Program-made: the position numbers and the translations under genes
From: Plasmodiophora brassicae
Taxonomy: Eukaryota; Endomyxa; Phytomyxea; Plasmodiophorida; Plasmodiophoridae
Assembly (NCBI GenBank): GCA_039704465.1
Contig: JASFAU010000002.1
Location: forward strand, 1,426,001 to 1,490,000
DNA: 64,000 bases
Direction: 5' to 3'
Notes under the pieces: generated by a model
Told to the model about the DNA's origin: nothing
Databases searched by the model: none
What the model saw: only the letters and a program-made list of their open reading frames with translations
Shown: positions 1-11,035 of the stretch, one piece after another
Numbering within the stretch: the stretch's first letter is position 1
Layout of the letters: each line of letters begins with the position of its first letter

Positions 1-1918
1 CCACTCTCACTCCTGCACGTCCGGTCGGTCATTCTTCTCGAAGGACCTTTGATTCGTCGCATTCTTCCTGTCCCACTGCATCTATTAGTTCGTGGTTGGA
101 TTCCATGCCGTCAGAGGAGCAGAATATGTTGGAAGAATTGTTTTCGCGTGCTATGCACCGATCGTCGATGGTGTTCTCGACGTTTGAAACCAAGTACTGG
201 AAAGAGTTCTTCCACAGGCTTCGCCCCGCATGGGCTATTCCTACAGCTTCTAGGATCGGAGGTGAACTGCTTGTCGCTGAATACAACATCGTGATGCGTG
301 AGACGATCTCGCATATTCGCGAATGGCCTCTGGTATGCATAACAATCGATGGAGCAACAAACGTCGTTGGAAAACAGGTATGTCTGAGAGTCTGTAAACA
401 ACTTCCTTCATCTAATATTGGCATATCAGGTGTTGAATATAATGGCCTGTGGCCCGCATGCTCTCTTTCTCGAACACTGCTCTATGGGGTTGCTACGCGA
501 AAGCTCAGAAAATCTTCTGGACGTTCTCGTCGATGCGAAGCGACGTCTACGGGCGATGATTCGCCAGCCTCTTGATGGCTTTGTCGCTGCCGGCTCATTT
601 GATGACGAGCGTCCTAATTCTCCCCGACTTGCGATTTCTGACGACCATTTTGTGGATCCACCGATGTGGACCTTCCAGAGCGATTCGCCCAGTGTAATGA
701 AAAAGCTTCGTCGTCTGTGCGTCGACAACAAGGAGTTCATGTTCTCATACGGATGTGCAGCTCACGCGCTTCATAATTTCTGCATGGACTTGGTGCGGAA
801 GTTCCCGACGATTTCTAAGATTGTAAAGGAGTCCATCTATATCGTCAAAGGCATCAATGCGGTCCACCGACTAACTGAATTTTTCGACGCTCAATGCCTG
901 CTGAAGTACAGGAAGCGGGTTAAGCTGATCTTGTTCTCGAAAACTCGTTGGGGCTCCATTCTATGCATGCTCGACCGTCTTGCCCGCGTCCAAGCCGTGT
1001 TATTCAAGCTTTCGAGGCTCGAACTCGAAGACATGGTACAAGATCTGAAGATCGACGCCACGCTCGACGTCTGTCTTAGAAGGTCGGTTTAACTTTCATA
1101 TACAATGCTTGCCGTTCTGACGATTGTATGACAGTGCGGCGTACTGGGAAGGGGTGTCAGCGTTGAAGATGCTCTTGCAGCCAATTTGCTGTTGCTTAGC
1201 ATTCCTCGAGGGAGACGAGTCAACATTGTCAACAGTTTATGCGTCATTCGTCGCCATCGCCTACCACCTTCGATCTTTGCCTGTTGGTACTGTAACCGCG
1301 CTCGGTTTACAGGACGCCGACCTTAAGAACATGGAGAACCTTATTTTCGAGAGCTTCAAGACGATCGCGTGCCCTGCACATGCGCTTGCATTCGCGACGG
1401 ATCCCTTCTTCTCGCGGTTCGCTAACAATATTAAGCAATCTTGTTCGGAGCATCTCCTCGATCTTGGCGATGATGATTCTTTGCTACAACAATGCAAGCA
1501 AGCATTGAGGATCATCGCTCGCGGTAATGTTGAGTTCGCTCGGCAGTTGACAACCCAGCTTGGCAAGTACCTTGTGCGACGGGATGACGATGGCGACTTC
1601 GAAGATCTCTTTGTCAAACCGCATCATCTGTGGAATTTGGCCGATGACCGCCGGTACCCTGACCTGAAACGGGTTTTGTCTAGCTTGCACCTCAACCCAA
1701 CAAGCGCAGCCGGGGGCGAACGGAATCACAAATCCGCCAACCGCGTGCACTCCCGGCTACGCGCTCGACTATCGGGATGCAATGTCGAGCAAGGAACTGG
1801 GATCGCGTTCAATAGTGCCCAGTTGAATCGCCGGTACAAAGATACGCGAGATGACCCCCTTCACACGTTGGCTCGGGTCGCTTGGTTCGGAGGGTCGACC
1901 TGTGAGAAACTACATTGA
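1..1918 (+). CDS. hAT-family (DUF659-type) transposase, 5' end off the window
   Basis: The frame is open from base 3 and the start lies to the left of the window. Three exons are read: 1-377, 430-1082 and 1135-1918, joined by two 52-nt introns (phase 0, then phase 2). Exon 1 has the DUF659 lead-in (SSWLDSMPSEEQ, then RLRPAWAIPTASRIGGELL) and the motif CITIDGATN with the first catalytic Asp. Exon 2 has YGCAAHALHNF and KTRWGS, typical of hAT transposases. The C-terminus (NPTSAAGGERN, then HSRLRARLS) is the hAT dimerisation domain with its conserved Glu region. The frame stops at 1916-1918, but another frame stays open to 2105 with an acidic tail (DFAEEPDDGSDDEEV), so either a last small intron was missed or a frameshift removed the natural C-terminus. 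An N-terminal BED finger would be expected off the left edge. Family call is strong; activity is unknown. Confidence 0.85.
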
Positions 1919-2155
1919 CTTCGCCGAAGAGCCAGACGATGGTTCCGATGACGAAGAGGTAACTCGATTGGAGTTCGCAGGGTTCGTTGGCATTGCCGAG
2001 CCAGGCACACTTCCCGAGGCGATTTCGGACACGCATTTGTACCCCGTTGGTGACGAAGAGGTCATCGAGTCTGGTCACGTTGTCAGGACCGCGACCATGG
2101 TATGAACGCGTACAGCCGGGGGGGCAGCCCCTGCTGTTTTAAACATGTTTTTTAC

Positions 2156-2179
2156 GTGTAAAATACATGTATTTTACAC
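2156..2179. repeat. 24-bp perfect palindrome in an AT-rich spacer
   Basis: The segment reads identically on both strands; its left arm is GTGTAAAATACA. It sits in an AT-rich stretch (about 2140-2215) between the transposase gene and the mS33 start. It could be a promoter element, a transcription-end hairpin or a relic of the hAT element's terminus. The sequence alone does not say which. Confidence 0.6.
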
Positions 2180-2256
2180 TCAACCAGCCATTCTCTGTTT
2201 TTTACAATTCCATACTCACTTCCCTTGCGGCGGAGTGCGCTTCGACGTCGGCGTCG

Positions 2257-2577
2257 ATGACGTCCAGGGCCGTCGCTTCGACCGTCGCCGACGCGTTGAA
2301 CGCGCTCAAGACGAAACTCGTACAGGACATACGACACCGTGTCTTCGGTACATGTTATCCTCCTGATAATCGTCGAAGCGGGCGCAAAGAGCTGCGGAAA
2401 GCCCTGAAGGGTCCCAAGGTGGCGGCGCACTACCCGTTCCTGTATCACCATGGGTTCGATGGTCTCTACGAGGACAACCAGGTCCTGTACCGTCAAGACA
2501 AGCTGGTGGAGCTGAGGAAGCGTGGCAAAGGGCCTCCGAAGAAGGGACAGGGGCGGCGTGCTTCCAAGAAGAAGTAG
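2257..2577 (+). CDS. MRPS33: Mitochondrial small-subunit ribosomal protein mS33 (MRPS33/Rsm27)
   Basis: Single-exon gene of 106 residues, close to the family's usual length (about 106 in human). Residues from about 20 follow the mS33 pattern: DIRHRVFGTCYPPDN (family: ARxFGExxRPTN), a central HYPFLYHHGFDGLYED (family: FLGLYRDE) and a Lys/Arg-rich tail KGPPKKGQGRRASKKK that matches the family's GKEKPKKGEGKRAAKRK-type ending. It is a structural protein of the mitochondrial 37S/28S ribosomal subunit. The ATG at 2257 gives the family length; an in-frame ATG at 2167 would add 30 residues and could supply extra targeting sequence. It lies about 220 bp upstream of MSH4 on the same strand. Confidence 0.85.
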   Translation: MTSRAVASTVADALNALKTKLVQDIRHRVFGTCYPPDNRRSGRKELRKALKGPKVAAHYPFLYHHGFDGLYEDNQVLYRQDKLVELRKRGKGPPKKGQGRRASKKK

Positions 2578-2795
2578 CATCCCTTGTTGCGGTCGTGCCA
2601 TCCGAAATGTTACACACCTCGTCATGTTGCCCATCTGGACATGTCACCGCTCAAGAACTGGACTGCCGCGTGTAACGTCATGGGTCGAGCCGGTCCTCCG
2701 CACGCGGTGCACCAGTAGGCGCTGCACACCGCCACGCGTGGTCGCGGTCATTTCGAAATCAGTTGGGGGGTGTGGAGCGGGGGCAGACGTCACCC

Positions 2796-5700
2796 ATGAC
2801 CGGGTCCGACGTCCTGTCGACGCCGCAGACGGCTACGCCGGCTGGTACGTACCAAGTGCTTCTGAAGGAGACGCCGACGACGCCCGGCATCCGGGTGGCA
2901 TCGCCGGCAGCGTCGCTGCCACCGCGGATGCCCCTTCGTACGCCGATCGTACCCAAGACGCCGAACGCGACGGGGTTGTTAACGAAGCGGCCGCGTTCGA
3001 CGCCACAGTCGACGTTTCCGCGCAAGGCGTCGACGCCTGTGATCAAGAGCAAAGTGTACACGTCAGCGACGCCAGCACCACCGAAGAGCGCGTTCGCCGT
3101 TGCTCTGATAGAATCTCGTAACAAACGACAGGTATGTGCTGGGGTTGCATGCTTGGGGATGCGAATACTTCTCTGCTGTCAGGTTGGCGTTGCGGCCCTT
3201 AACCTCAGGTCTCCTGAGCTGGATCTCTATCTGTTTGCTGACAACCACACCTATCAAGATACTCTGCGCCTACTGCAACTATACAATCCGACCGAGGTAT
3301 GAGACGAGCCACTTGCTCCAATCGCGGCTACTCACTGACTTGTTGTTCTGAAGATCCTGGTCTCCGATACTGCTGTCGGCAGCAGTCTCTATCAGATACT
3401 AAGTCAGTTCCAGTTCCAATGTCCACCTGTTGGTTGATGCTAATGAACCTTCACAGTTAGCGAGTTAGATACGTCCAAAGTTGTCGCTTGTAAGAGTTTT
3501 CACCGTCCGCGGCGTGCTCTGTACCTGTGTTGCTGAATGGTGTCGAAGACCAACGAAAGAATTTCAACGAAGACCAAGGGCAATTGCTGCTCGAGCAAAA
3601 GGCTACCAAGGAAAGCTTAAGTCAACTACCGTTCGATTACAGCTTGTCCGCTGTTATGCAAGATGTCAAACTAGGTTACTGACATAGTGTTGTCAGGTTC
3701 CTGTGCCTTGCTGCGAGCAACTGCGTTCTGAAATGGGCCGCATTCCAGCAGACCGAAACGTTCGCTCCGAACTCGATCAAAGTGAAGCTGAAAACACTGG
3801 AGGGCCATGTTGCACTCAGTATCTCGACCATAAAGTCGCTGGAGCTAATCGTCAACGCTGTCGATCCCAAAGACCATAAAGGATCGCTGCTGTCGACACT
3901 CAACCACTGTAAAACGCCTTTAGGTGGTATGTGCGAACCGACTCCCAAAGCATTTCTTCGGCTTTGACTTTCCGTGTATAGAAAGAATGCTTCTAGCAAA
4001 CCTTATTCAGCCGTTGAACCACATTCCAACCATTAACGCCCGTCTGGAAGCAGTCCAAGAGCTCCTGGAAAAGGAGGATGCGTTCTTCCAATTGTTATCT
4101 TTACTGCCCCAGGTCGCTTGCCTCGATCTGGTTAGCAACGGTGTTGGTATGTGGACTCGTACCAGGTTGTCCCTTCATCGAGCGTGACTTGCCGTTCTAG
4201 CAATTGTTCCGCACGAACCAACCGAGCGTACTGCGTTCCAGTGCATTCTCAACATGGTAAGATGGAAACATAAGAGCACGTACGCACCAAAGGTTGACGT
4301 GCGCTCCAGCTACAGCTGAAGAACATTTTGAAGGCAATCCCGGATATATCGGCTGTCATCAGTGTCTGCAAGTCCGACGTCCTGACGTCTGTGGTAAGGT
4401 CACTGAGATAGCTCTAGGAATGCGAATATTTAGGAAGGTACACAGGTTGGCACACTGGTCAACGCGAAGGGAGCGGAACTGTTGAGCCGCATTGACGACG
4501 TGATTGCTCCCGACGTTTGCGTCTCGTCAAAAGCGTCCTCGCATGTCCTTCAGACAAAACTTGCTTTCGCTGTCAAACCGGAAATCAACGGGTTGCTCGA
4601 TGTTGGCCGAGCAACGTACTGCGAGGTCATTGAGGCCATTCACGAGGTTGCCCTGTTATATTGAAGCACTGAGTCTCTGCCTACGCTAACATCGCAGCCC
4701 CTGTAGGAGATCCAGAAGTACATGACCGACATGGACTTGCCGAATCTGAAGAAACATTTCAACGCGACTAGAGGTCGTAATTGATACGGCTTTCATTTGC
4801 GTCTCTGACAAGCGCTACAGGGTTCTACTTGTCCCTGCCTGCGGCGAATGCCACCAATCTCCACACACAGTTCATACAAGTGTGCAGACAAGGACGACGC
4901 GTTACATTTTCAACTGCAGATCTGATATCGCTCGACGACCGGCGCAAAGAGGCACTCGGCGATGTTCTTATTCTAACAGGTACATACCACCTGCCATCCC
5001 TGTTCGTCGACTGCACTCATGTGCCCTCCTTGCCCATGAAGAGCACTGTTTGCAGGAACTGTCGGCCTCAGTTCGTCGCGATCTGCACTGGCTGCTAAAC
5101 GTCACCGAATCGATTGCCCTGCTCGATATGATCGTCAGTTTTGCAAACCTGGTTACACAGAGCGACTCGTACGTTCGTCCTGCGCTGACGGTCGACGGCC
5201 CCATCGCCATTTCGAAAGGGCGCCACCCTGTCAAAGAACTTGAACGCAGCCGTGCCTTCCAGACTAACGACACCTACCTCAACGAGACGTGCCGTATCCA
5301 AATCGTGACTGGTCCCAACGGAAGCGGAAGTACGTGGTAACTCTAGCCGAATCATTTATCGCTGTTCAATATCCTGTTGTCTAGAATCGACGTACCTTCG
5401 GCAAGTTGGCCTCATCGTTATTATGGCACACATCGGCTCTTACGTTCCGGCGGCGTATTCTTCAATTCCCTGCATCGACCAGGTAAATAACGTCTGACGC
5501 GAACCGTTTGCTCACATGGATGACGCTCATACCAGATCTTTACGCGGATGTCCATCGGGGACGACCTGGAAGGAAATGCATCCGGATTCCTTGTCGAGGC
5601 GCGGGAGGCAGCGTATGCGCAGCGCGGTTGAGTTGCAGGGCGTTGCATCTCACTGAACTGCACAGGTATATCGCGCGGAATGCTACAAAGTCCAGCCTTG

Positions 5701-6473
5701 TCCTGATTGACGAATTCGGTAACGTCATCGGTATTGTGCCTGCCGTATAGCGGTCCGTGAATGTGCCGGCCAGGACGAAGCACGTCAACAGTGGACGGGG
5801 TCGGCTTGGCCTGGGCCGTCGTTGAAGAGTTAATCGCGAAACAATCGTATTGCCTGTTCGCGACACACTTTCACGAGCTGTGTGACCTTCCGCATCTATA
5901 CCCGATGGTCAAGAACTGCCATTTGACGGTAGGCGCCCGCTGGACACAGACTCGCCTTCAAATTTAATGCGCTGCCGTCTATAGGTCGGCCACCTGAACG
6001 ATCGGATCAGTTTCCGATACGCCTTAGCAGACGGGGCGTGCGAAGAGGTTGGCTCATGACTGTCCTGTGTGTGTATTGACCAAATGCGTTGACGTCGGGC
6101 GTCGTCTTGCCATTCAGGTTGACAACCAGTATGGAATTTACATTGCAGGTGTCGTTATACTGTTGTTGACCGTCCCAGCACACGCGGCTCCGTCTCACCA
6201 ATGGCGATTGCAGAAATTGCGATGTTCCCGGCCGAGATCATTCAAGCCGCTCGTGCGCTTAGCGCTCAGCTGCGTCGTCGGTTCAACTTCGTCACGGTCG
6301 AGACGCCCGACACGGCCCTGTTCTACGACACCATCCAGAGGCTGATCTCCCTGCGCCACTGCAGCCTGCCACCCGGCGCCACTGCCAGCTACCTGCGCCA
6401 GATTCGATCCGACCTGAACGCCATCGCAGGCGGCAACAGCAATACTGGCACGGATCGCCGCCCCACCAATTGA
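2796..6473 (+). CDS. MSH4: MutS homolog 4, meiotic crossover factor (20 exons)
   Basis: MSH4 with MSH5 forms the MutSgamma clamp that stabilises recombination intermediates in meiosis. My exon reading is 2796-3131, 3183-3296, 3354-3402, 3457-3489, 3549-3645, 3697-3926, 3982-4146, 4201-4256, 4316-4393, 4446-4646, 4707-4773, 4821-4979, 5042-5329, 5385-5482, 5536-5612, 5666-5718, 5774-5928, 5985-6047, 6118-6148, 6214-6473. This sums to 2610 nt (869 residues) with all phases agreeing. The N-terminus is Thr/Pro-rich. Next come [13 protein letters not shown] and FADNHTY (MSH4 connector), the lever and clamp, then the ATPase: Walker A GPNGSGKST, Walker B LVLIDEFG, then GRSTSTVDG and ATHFHEL. The C-terminus ([15 protein letters not shown]) matches MSH4 rather than MSH5. 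Walker A has Gly where MutS proteins almost always have Met (GPNMxGKS). The exon 5/6 junction is the least certain. Confidence 0.88.
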
Positions 6474-6648
6474 ACGCCCGAACGTGTCCGAACGTAATAC
6501 AGAGGAGGTGGACCTGGTGCAGGCGGCGTGCACGGGGGGCGGCGGCGGCGGGTCGGCGTCATTTGGGGATTATATATTGCCGTGATGGGGAGCACGACGC
6601 CGATGGGGTCGTCGCCTCGATGACGGCATCTGCGTCGACCGGCATCCG

Positions 6649-8607
6649 ATGGGTTCGACACTAGCGCCGAGCATGCTCCGCGCGTATCTGCAGGTGGTCG
6701 ACCTGCAGGCGGGCCGGCTGCGTGCGGCGCGTCGGGCGCCGCTGCGGGCGCAGCAGGCCCTGTCGATCGCATTGCGCCGCGCCGTTGCCATGCGCGACGT
6801 GCCACTCGACGAGATCCGCGCGATCTACATGCACCGGTCGCATCCGACCGGGGCCAACGCCGACCAGTTCGTTCAAGCCCTTCTCCGGCATCGTCGCCTC
6901 GATGAAGCTGTCGCCCTGTGCCCCGACTCGATCCACGTCGCGCGGTATCGCGTCAAGATCGGCCGCCTAACGACGCTGCCTGTCATCCGGTCCCTGGCAG
7001 AACGCCTGCGCCTCGCTGTTGACATCTGCAATTCGTCCAGGCCGCCTGCCTCGGCTCTGACGGCCGCCATTCTCGGCGGCGGCGACAAGTTCGTGGTTCC
7101 CGACTACACGCTGTCCACCATGGTCGTCCGTCTGGCCATCCGTTTCGGCGGCACATTCGCCGCCAGCGTCATCGACCGACTGCGACGCTCCGTCCCGGTC
7201 GCCAGGTTCCTGATCGAGGACGGCCGCCTGCTGTCCAACCCGGTACTGATGACGTCCTGTATCAATGTGCTGTCCCGGGACCCAACCTGTACGGAGCTGG
7301 TCGTCAAGGCGCTGGTGCGCGCCGGGGCCAAGGTCGAATCCGTCCTCGGGCGCTTGACAGAACTGACACCCGCCACCTACGCCGAACTCATTGTCGGGTT
7401 CGCCGCAGCGGGTCACGTTCGCGAATTGGAGATCCTCCTGGGGCACCCTCTACACCGGACGGCGTGCACCGCACAGGTCGCCGTTGCTGTCCTTCGTTCG
7501 TTGCAACAGCGCCCGGCGCTGGCCGATGCTGCCATGCGGGCCATGTGGAAGGCGGGCATCCCCCTGCACGCGGAAGCGTTTCGCGTCCTGCACGTGTCGT
7601 ACTGCATGGCGGGCGATATCCATGCGGCAACGGCAGTGCTGGACGCCATGAAGAAGCTGGGCATACCGATCGCACGCAGCCCCATCGACGAGATCCGCGA
7701 CCTGATCGCCGTCGGTGACGCGGAGACGGTGCAGCGGGAGGCCCCGTTGACGCCGACGACCGCGGGCATGATCGCGTCCGTGTACGCCAGGCGCAAGCAG
7801 GTGGCGCAGCTGTCCAGCTGGTCGGATCAGGTGCAGAGCCGGGGCATTGACCCGTGGGCGTCTCGCATTCATCTGGCCCTGGCGCGGCACGACCCTGCGA
7901 CGGCGGTGGCCCTTGCCGATGGTGTCGCCCTGGACGGCCTGTCGCTGGTCGAGTACCGTTTGCTGATGCGCGCCTACTGTCAGGCAGGCGTGCCGTCCAG
8001 CGTCCAGCGGTGCGTGGACGCCATGGCGCGAAGCACGCGGCTGCCGTTCGACACGTCGACGCGGACGATGCTGCGGAACGCGTTCGCCCACGAGTGCACG
8101 TTCATCATACGCGGGCTGATGCGCGCGGGTCGGACGGACGACGCGCTGGCGGAGCTCGACCACGTCGTGCGGGACGCTCGACGACCGGTCGTCGCCGACG
8201 CCTGGGCCTGTCTGGTTGCGGACGATGCGCAAGCGGTCGCACGCGTGCGATCCTGCGGATGGGCGGGTAACGACGCCAAGGTGGGCCCCGTGGTCGACGC
8301 CCTCGTCGCCACCGCTGCCTCGTGCTCCGATGCCGCCGCCCTCGACAGGATCGTGGCCCTGATCGGGTCGGACGCCGCATACGTGCGCGCCCTGCAGGCG
8401 TCGATCGCGCGCGCCGACCCCGCCCTGCTAGTCGAGGTTGCTCGACGCGCCGCCCGACCCATCGACCCCGCCTGCATCGACGACCTGGCCCGGGTCGCTG
8501 ACGGACGCGGCTTGCCTCCGATTCGTGACATGCTGGCCTTCTATGCCGGCCCGGATAGATCAGCGCCCTGTAGCCGCCGAAGGTTGCTCCCGCCCGGTCG
8601 AACCTAA
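6649..8607 (+). CDS. Pentatricopeptide-repeat-like protein, probably organellar
   Basis: Uninterrupted frame of 652 residues. It is alpha-helical throughout, with PPR-style units such as AFRVLHVSYCMAGDIHAATAV and YRLLMRAYCQAGVPSSVQRC that follow the 35-residue helix-turn-helix rhythm (Y..L..AYC..G....A..). PPR proteins bind organellar RNA and act in its processing or translation. The N-terminal 50 residues are rich in Arg and Ala and lack acidic residues until about 48, as expected of a mitochondrial presequence. The ATG at 6649 is preceded by an AT-rich patch (TATATA near 6568-6575); a second in-frame ATG at 6673 is possible. The repeats are degenerate, so the exact count and target are unknown. 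It starts 175 bp after MSH4 on the same strand. Confidence 0.6.
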   Translation: MGSTLAPSMLRAYLQVVDLQAGRLRAARRAPLRAQQALSIALRRAVAMRDVPLDEIRAIYMHRSHPTGANADQFVQALLRHRRLDEAVALCPDSIHVARYRVKIGRLTTLPVIRSLAERLRLAVDICNSSRPPASALTAAILGGGDKFVVPDYTLSTMVVRLAIRFGGTFAASVIDRLRRSVPVARFLIEDGRLLSNPVLMTSCINVLSRDPTCTELVVKALVRAGAKVESVLGRLTELTPATYAELIVGFAAAGHVRELEILLGHPLHRTACTAQVAVAVLRSLQQRPALADAAMRAMWKAGIPLHAEAFRVLHVSYCMAGDIHAATAVLDAMKKLGIPIARSPIDEIRDLIAVGDAETVQREAPLTPTTAGMIASVYARRKQVAQLSSWSDQVQSRGIDPWASRIHLALARHDPATAVALADGVALDGLSLVEYRLLMRAYCQAGVPSSVQRCVDAMARSTRLPFDTSTRTMLRNAFAHECTFIIRGLMRAGRTDDALAELDHVVRDARRPVVADAWACLVADDAQAVARVRSCGWAGNDAKVGPVVDALVATAASCSDAAALDRIVALIGSDAAYVRALQASIARADPALLVEVARRAARPIDPACIDDLARVADGRGLPPIRDMLAFYAGPDRSAPCSRRRLLPPGRT

Positions 8608-8613
8608 TATTGA

Positions 8614-8629
8614 ACACACACACACACAC
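8614..8629. repeat. (AC)8 dinucleotide microsatellite
   Basis: Perfect AC repeat a few bases after the PPR-like gene's stop codon, in the convergent spacer before the 3' end of APC4. Confidence 0.9.
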
Positions 8630-8803
8630 GATGCAGCGAGAAGCGGGAACGCTTAACGTGTTCGAATGGGGTCGGCAGTCGTTATAGAAACAGGGTGTGC
8701 GCACATCACAGCAGCAGGGCCACACAAACTGTGTCGGGGCACTGCTGTCGGCCTCTACGAAGGGCAACCGGCGACGACGACAACGGTTTGCCCGACGCGA
8801 ATG

Positions 8804-10846
8804 CTATGCATCCTGCATGTCCTCGTCGTCATCGAACTCCTCGTCGTTTTCCGTATCAATGACGAGGACGCGCCTGGACCCGCTCAGGACAGCGACGACA
8901 CCGCGCGTGCCGCAGACGGCGAAGTGGTGCCCGCTGGCATGGGGGAACGTCCTGCTCCGGACGCATTCCAGCGGGTACCCGTGCACGTCCTTGACGACGT
9001 CGACAACGTGCCGCTTGCTGGCCGCATGGTCGTGGTGGGGATGGAACTGGACGCTGTCGAGGGCGGCCAGAACCAGGCGGCATCCGACGCGGCCCTCGGC
9101 GTCGCACAGCAACGCCAGGCAGCCGCTGTTGTAGAACGAGACGCGAGTGGCGGCGTGCGGCACGACGGCGTGGGCGGCGAGGCCTCGGTCGTGGTCGCCC
9201 TTGAGGACGACCACGCCGCTGTGGTGCAGGAACGCCAGCAGGTGCTGCCCAGCCGTCGAGCTGGACATGGCGAACGACGCGAGCGGGTCGTGCTCGGTCA
9301 GGCGGAACAGGGGCGTCGCCTGCGACACGGACAGGCGCTTGGAGATGGCCGCCGCCGGCAGGCCCCGGAACGATTGCCACGTGTCCTTGACGGCGTCGAC
9401 GTCGACCTTGTCGAGCGCCGCCAGGACGCGGTCCGTGTCGAGGTCGTCGCTGATGAACGCGGCGGCGCGGTGCACGTCCACGGGCGACACGATGCCCAGG
9501 TCGGTGCCCTCGTCCGAGACGCGGTTCGCCGTCGTCGTCAGCCACTGCAGGAAGTGGCGGAAGTTGTCGTAGGCGGCGCTGAGAACGTCCTGCAGGTCGC
9601 GGGCGGCGTCGATCACGCGCCCAGCCCGAGCGACCAGGTCGGCGAGCAGGTCGACGTCGAGGCCGATGTCGTCGTCCTGGCCGTCGTTGTCGTCGGCCAG
9701 GACCCGTGCCAGGCCCCGCAGCTCGGTCAGGCGCAGGACCAGCTCCTCGGCGCCACGAACGAGGTTGCGCCTGGCGACGTCGGCGAGCTTGGCGACGGTG
9801 GCCTGCCAGGTCTTGTGCAGGCGGGCGACGTCCGGCCCGGTGACATGCGTCAGGTACTGGAGCATGGCCGACTGGCCCGGGTGGCCGCTGACCAGCAGGG
9901 CCAGGAGCGCGTCGCCGACCGACCCGCCCTCGTCGTGATCGCTCAGCAGGTCGGCGAGCGTGGCAACCTTCAGGTCCAGGGCGCGCCTCGCGTCCGTCCA
10001 CAGGCGGCGCCAGACGCCGGTGCACTCGGCCAGGTACGCCAGCAGGAACGCGACCTGTTCGGCCTGGACGGCCAGCAGGCGGATCTGCCGATGCCGACGC
10101 CGGACGATGCCCACGTCGACGGCGACGTGCAGGGCCACGTCGGTCCTGGGCGTGCGCGCCCGCACGACGGCGCAGACGCGCCTCAGGTCGGGGGACGCGT
10201 GCAGGCCGACGACGTCGAAGGCCGGGCTGGGGCATCGCGGCACGAACCACGACGCCTGCAGCGCCGCCTGCAGGTCGACGGCGCCGATGCAGAACGCGCC
10301 CTGGGCGTACAGGCGGACGCGGCCGTCGGCGTGGCCGACCGCCAGGACGGACAGCGCCCTGGCGTCCGGCGAGCGCTCGGCGACGGGCGCCACGAGGAAC
10401 CGGTTCGCGGACAGCTGCCTGGGGACGGACGGCAACGCCGGCAGGACCGACGGGGCACGCGATCCCTCGTTGCCGTCGTCGTCGTCGTCGTCGTCGCGGG
10501 CGCGCGTCGTCCAGTGCAGGGCGCGGATGGGGGCGGCGCCGAGCGCCTCGCCGGGTATGGAGTGCAGGAGGCGGGCCCGCTCCACCGACACGATGTCGAT
10601 GCGGTTGTCGGCGTAGGCCAGGGCGATGGCGGCGGCGTCGGGCGCCCAGCACAGGTCGACGACGGCGCCGGGCAGGCGCATCGGGTCGAACAGGCGCTGC
10701 CAGGACAGGCGGCGCACGTCGAGCGTGCCGTCGGCGAGGACCATCGCGATCAGGTCCATGGTCGGGCACCAGGCCATCAGGCACAGGTCGGACGGCAGCG
10801 CCTTGTCCAGCTCGCACGTGAACGACGACGACCCGGGCGGCGGCAT
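8804..10846 (-). CDS. ANAPC4: Anaphase-promoting complex subunit 4
   Basis: Single exon, 680 residues from the ATG at 10846. APC4 is a scaffold subunit of the APC/C ubiquitin ligase that drives mitotic and meiotic exit. The N-terminal half is the APC4 WD40 propeller: LPSDLCLMAWCPTMDLIAMV, then VDLCWAPDAAAIALAYADN, and LAVGHADGRVRLYAQG. The middle is the long helical APC4 domain (SAMLQYLTHVTGPDVARLHK and AYDNFRHFLQWL). The C-terminus returns to the blade sequence RRVLVIDTENDEEFDDDED, ending in the acidic tail usual for APC4. An upstream GTG-initiated extension to 11005 exists, but the ATG at MPPPGSSSFTCELDK matches where family members begin. It is transcribed divergently from nothing and co-directionally downstream of CNOT11. 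Confidence 0.85.
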   Translation of the reverse strand: MPPPGSSSFTCELDKALPSDLCLMAWCPTMDLIAMVLADGTLDVRRLSWQRLFDPMRLPGAVVDLCWAPDAAAIALAYADNRIDIVSVERARLLHSIPGEALGAAPIRALHWTTRARDDDDDDDGNEGSRAPSVLPALPSVPRQLSANRFLVAPVAERSPDARALSVLAVGHADGRVRLYAQGAFCIGAVDLQAALQASWFVPRCPSPAFDVVGLHASPDLRRVCAVVRARTPRTDVALHVAVDVGIVRRRHRQIRLLAVQAEQVAFLLAYLAECTGVWRRLWTDARRALDLKVATLADLLSDHDEGGSVGDALLALLVSGHPGQSAMLQYLTHVTGPDVARLHKTWQATVAKLADVARRNLVRGAEELVLRLTELRGLARVLADDNDGQDDDIGLDVDLLADLVARAGRVIDAARDLQDVLSAAYDNFRHFLQWLTTTANRVSDEGTDLGIVSPVDVHRAAAFISDDLDTDRVLAALDKVDVDAVKDTWQSFRGLPAAAISKRLSVSQATPLFRLTEHDPLASFAMSSSTAGQHLLAFLHHSGVVVLKGDHDRGLAAHAVVPHAATRVSFYNSGCLALLCDAEGRVGCRLVLAALDSVQFHPHHDHAASKRHVVDVVKDVHGYPLECVRSRTFPHASGHHFAVCGTRGVVAVLSGSRRVLVIDTENDEEFDDDEDMQDA

Positions 10847-11035
10847 CTGCGGGACGCGCGCGCGGCCGTTGTTGCCGACAATGTGTGTCCGGGCGCGCGC
10901 ACCGCCCCCCGCCGCCAGGGCCACACACCAGACCCGCTGCCGACGACACTGTTCGTTGCTACGCAGGCGGCTGCTTCGTGGCACATGCGATACACAGCAC
11001 GGCACGGCCGTCGAGGAGGGCGATCATACGACTTG

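Noticed and set aside
10847..11005. N-terminal extension of APC4
   Set aside because: It needs a non-ATG start and adds Arg/Cys-rich sequence not found in the family, whereas the ATG at 10846 gives the usual N-terminus.
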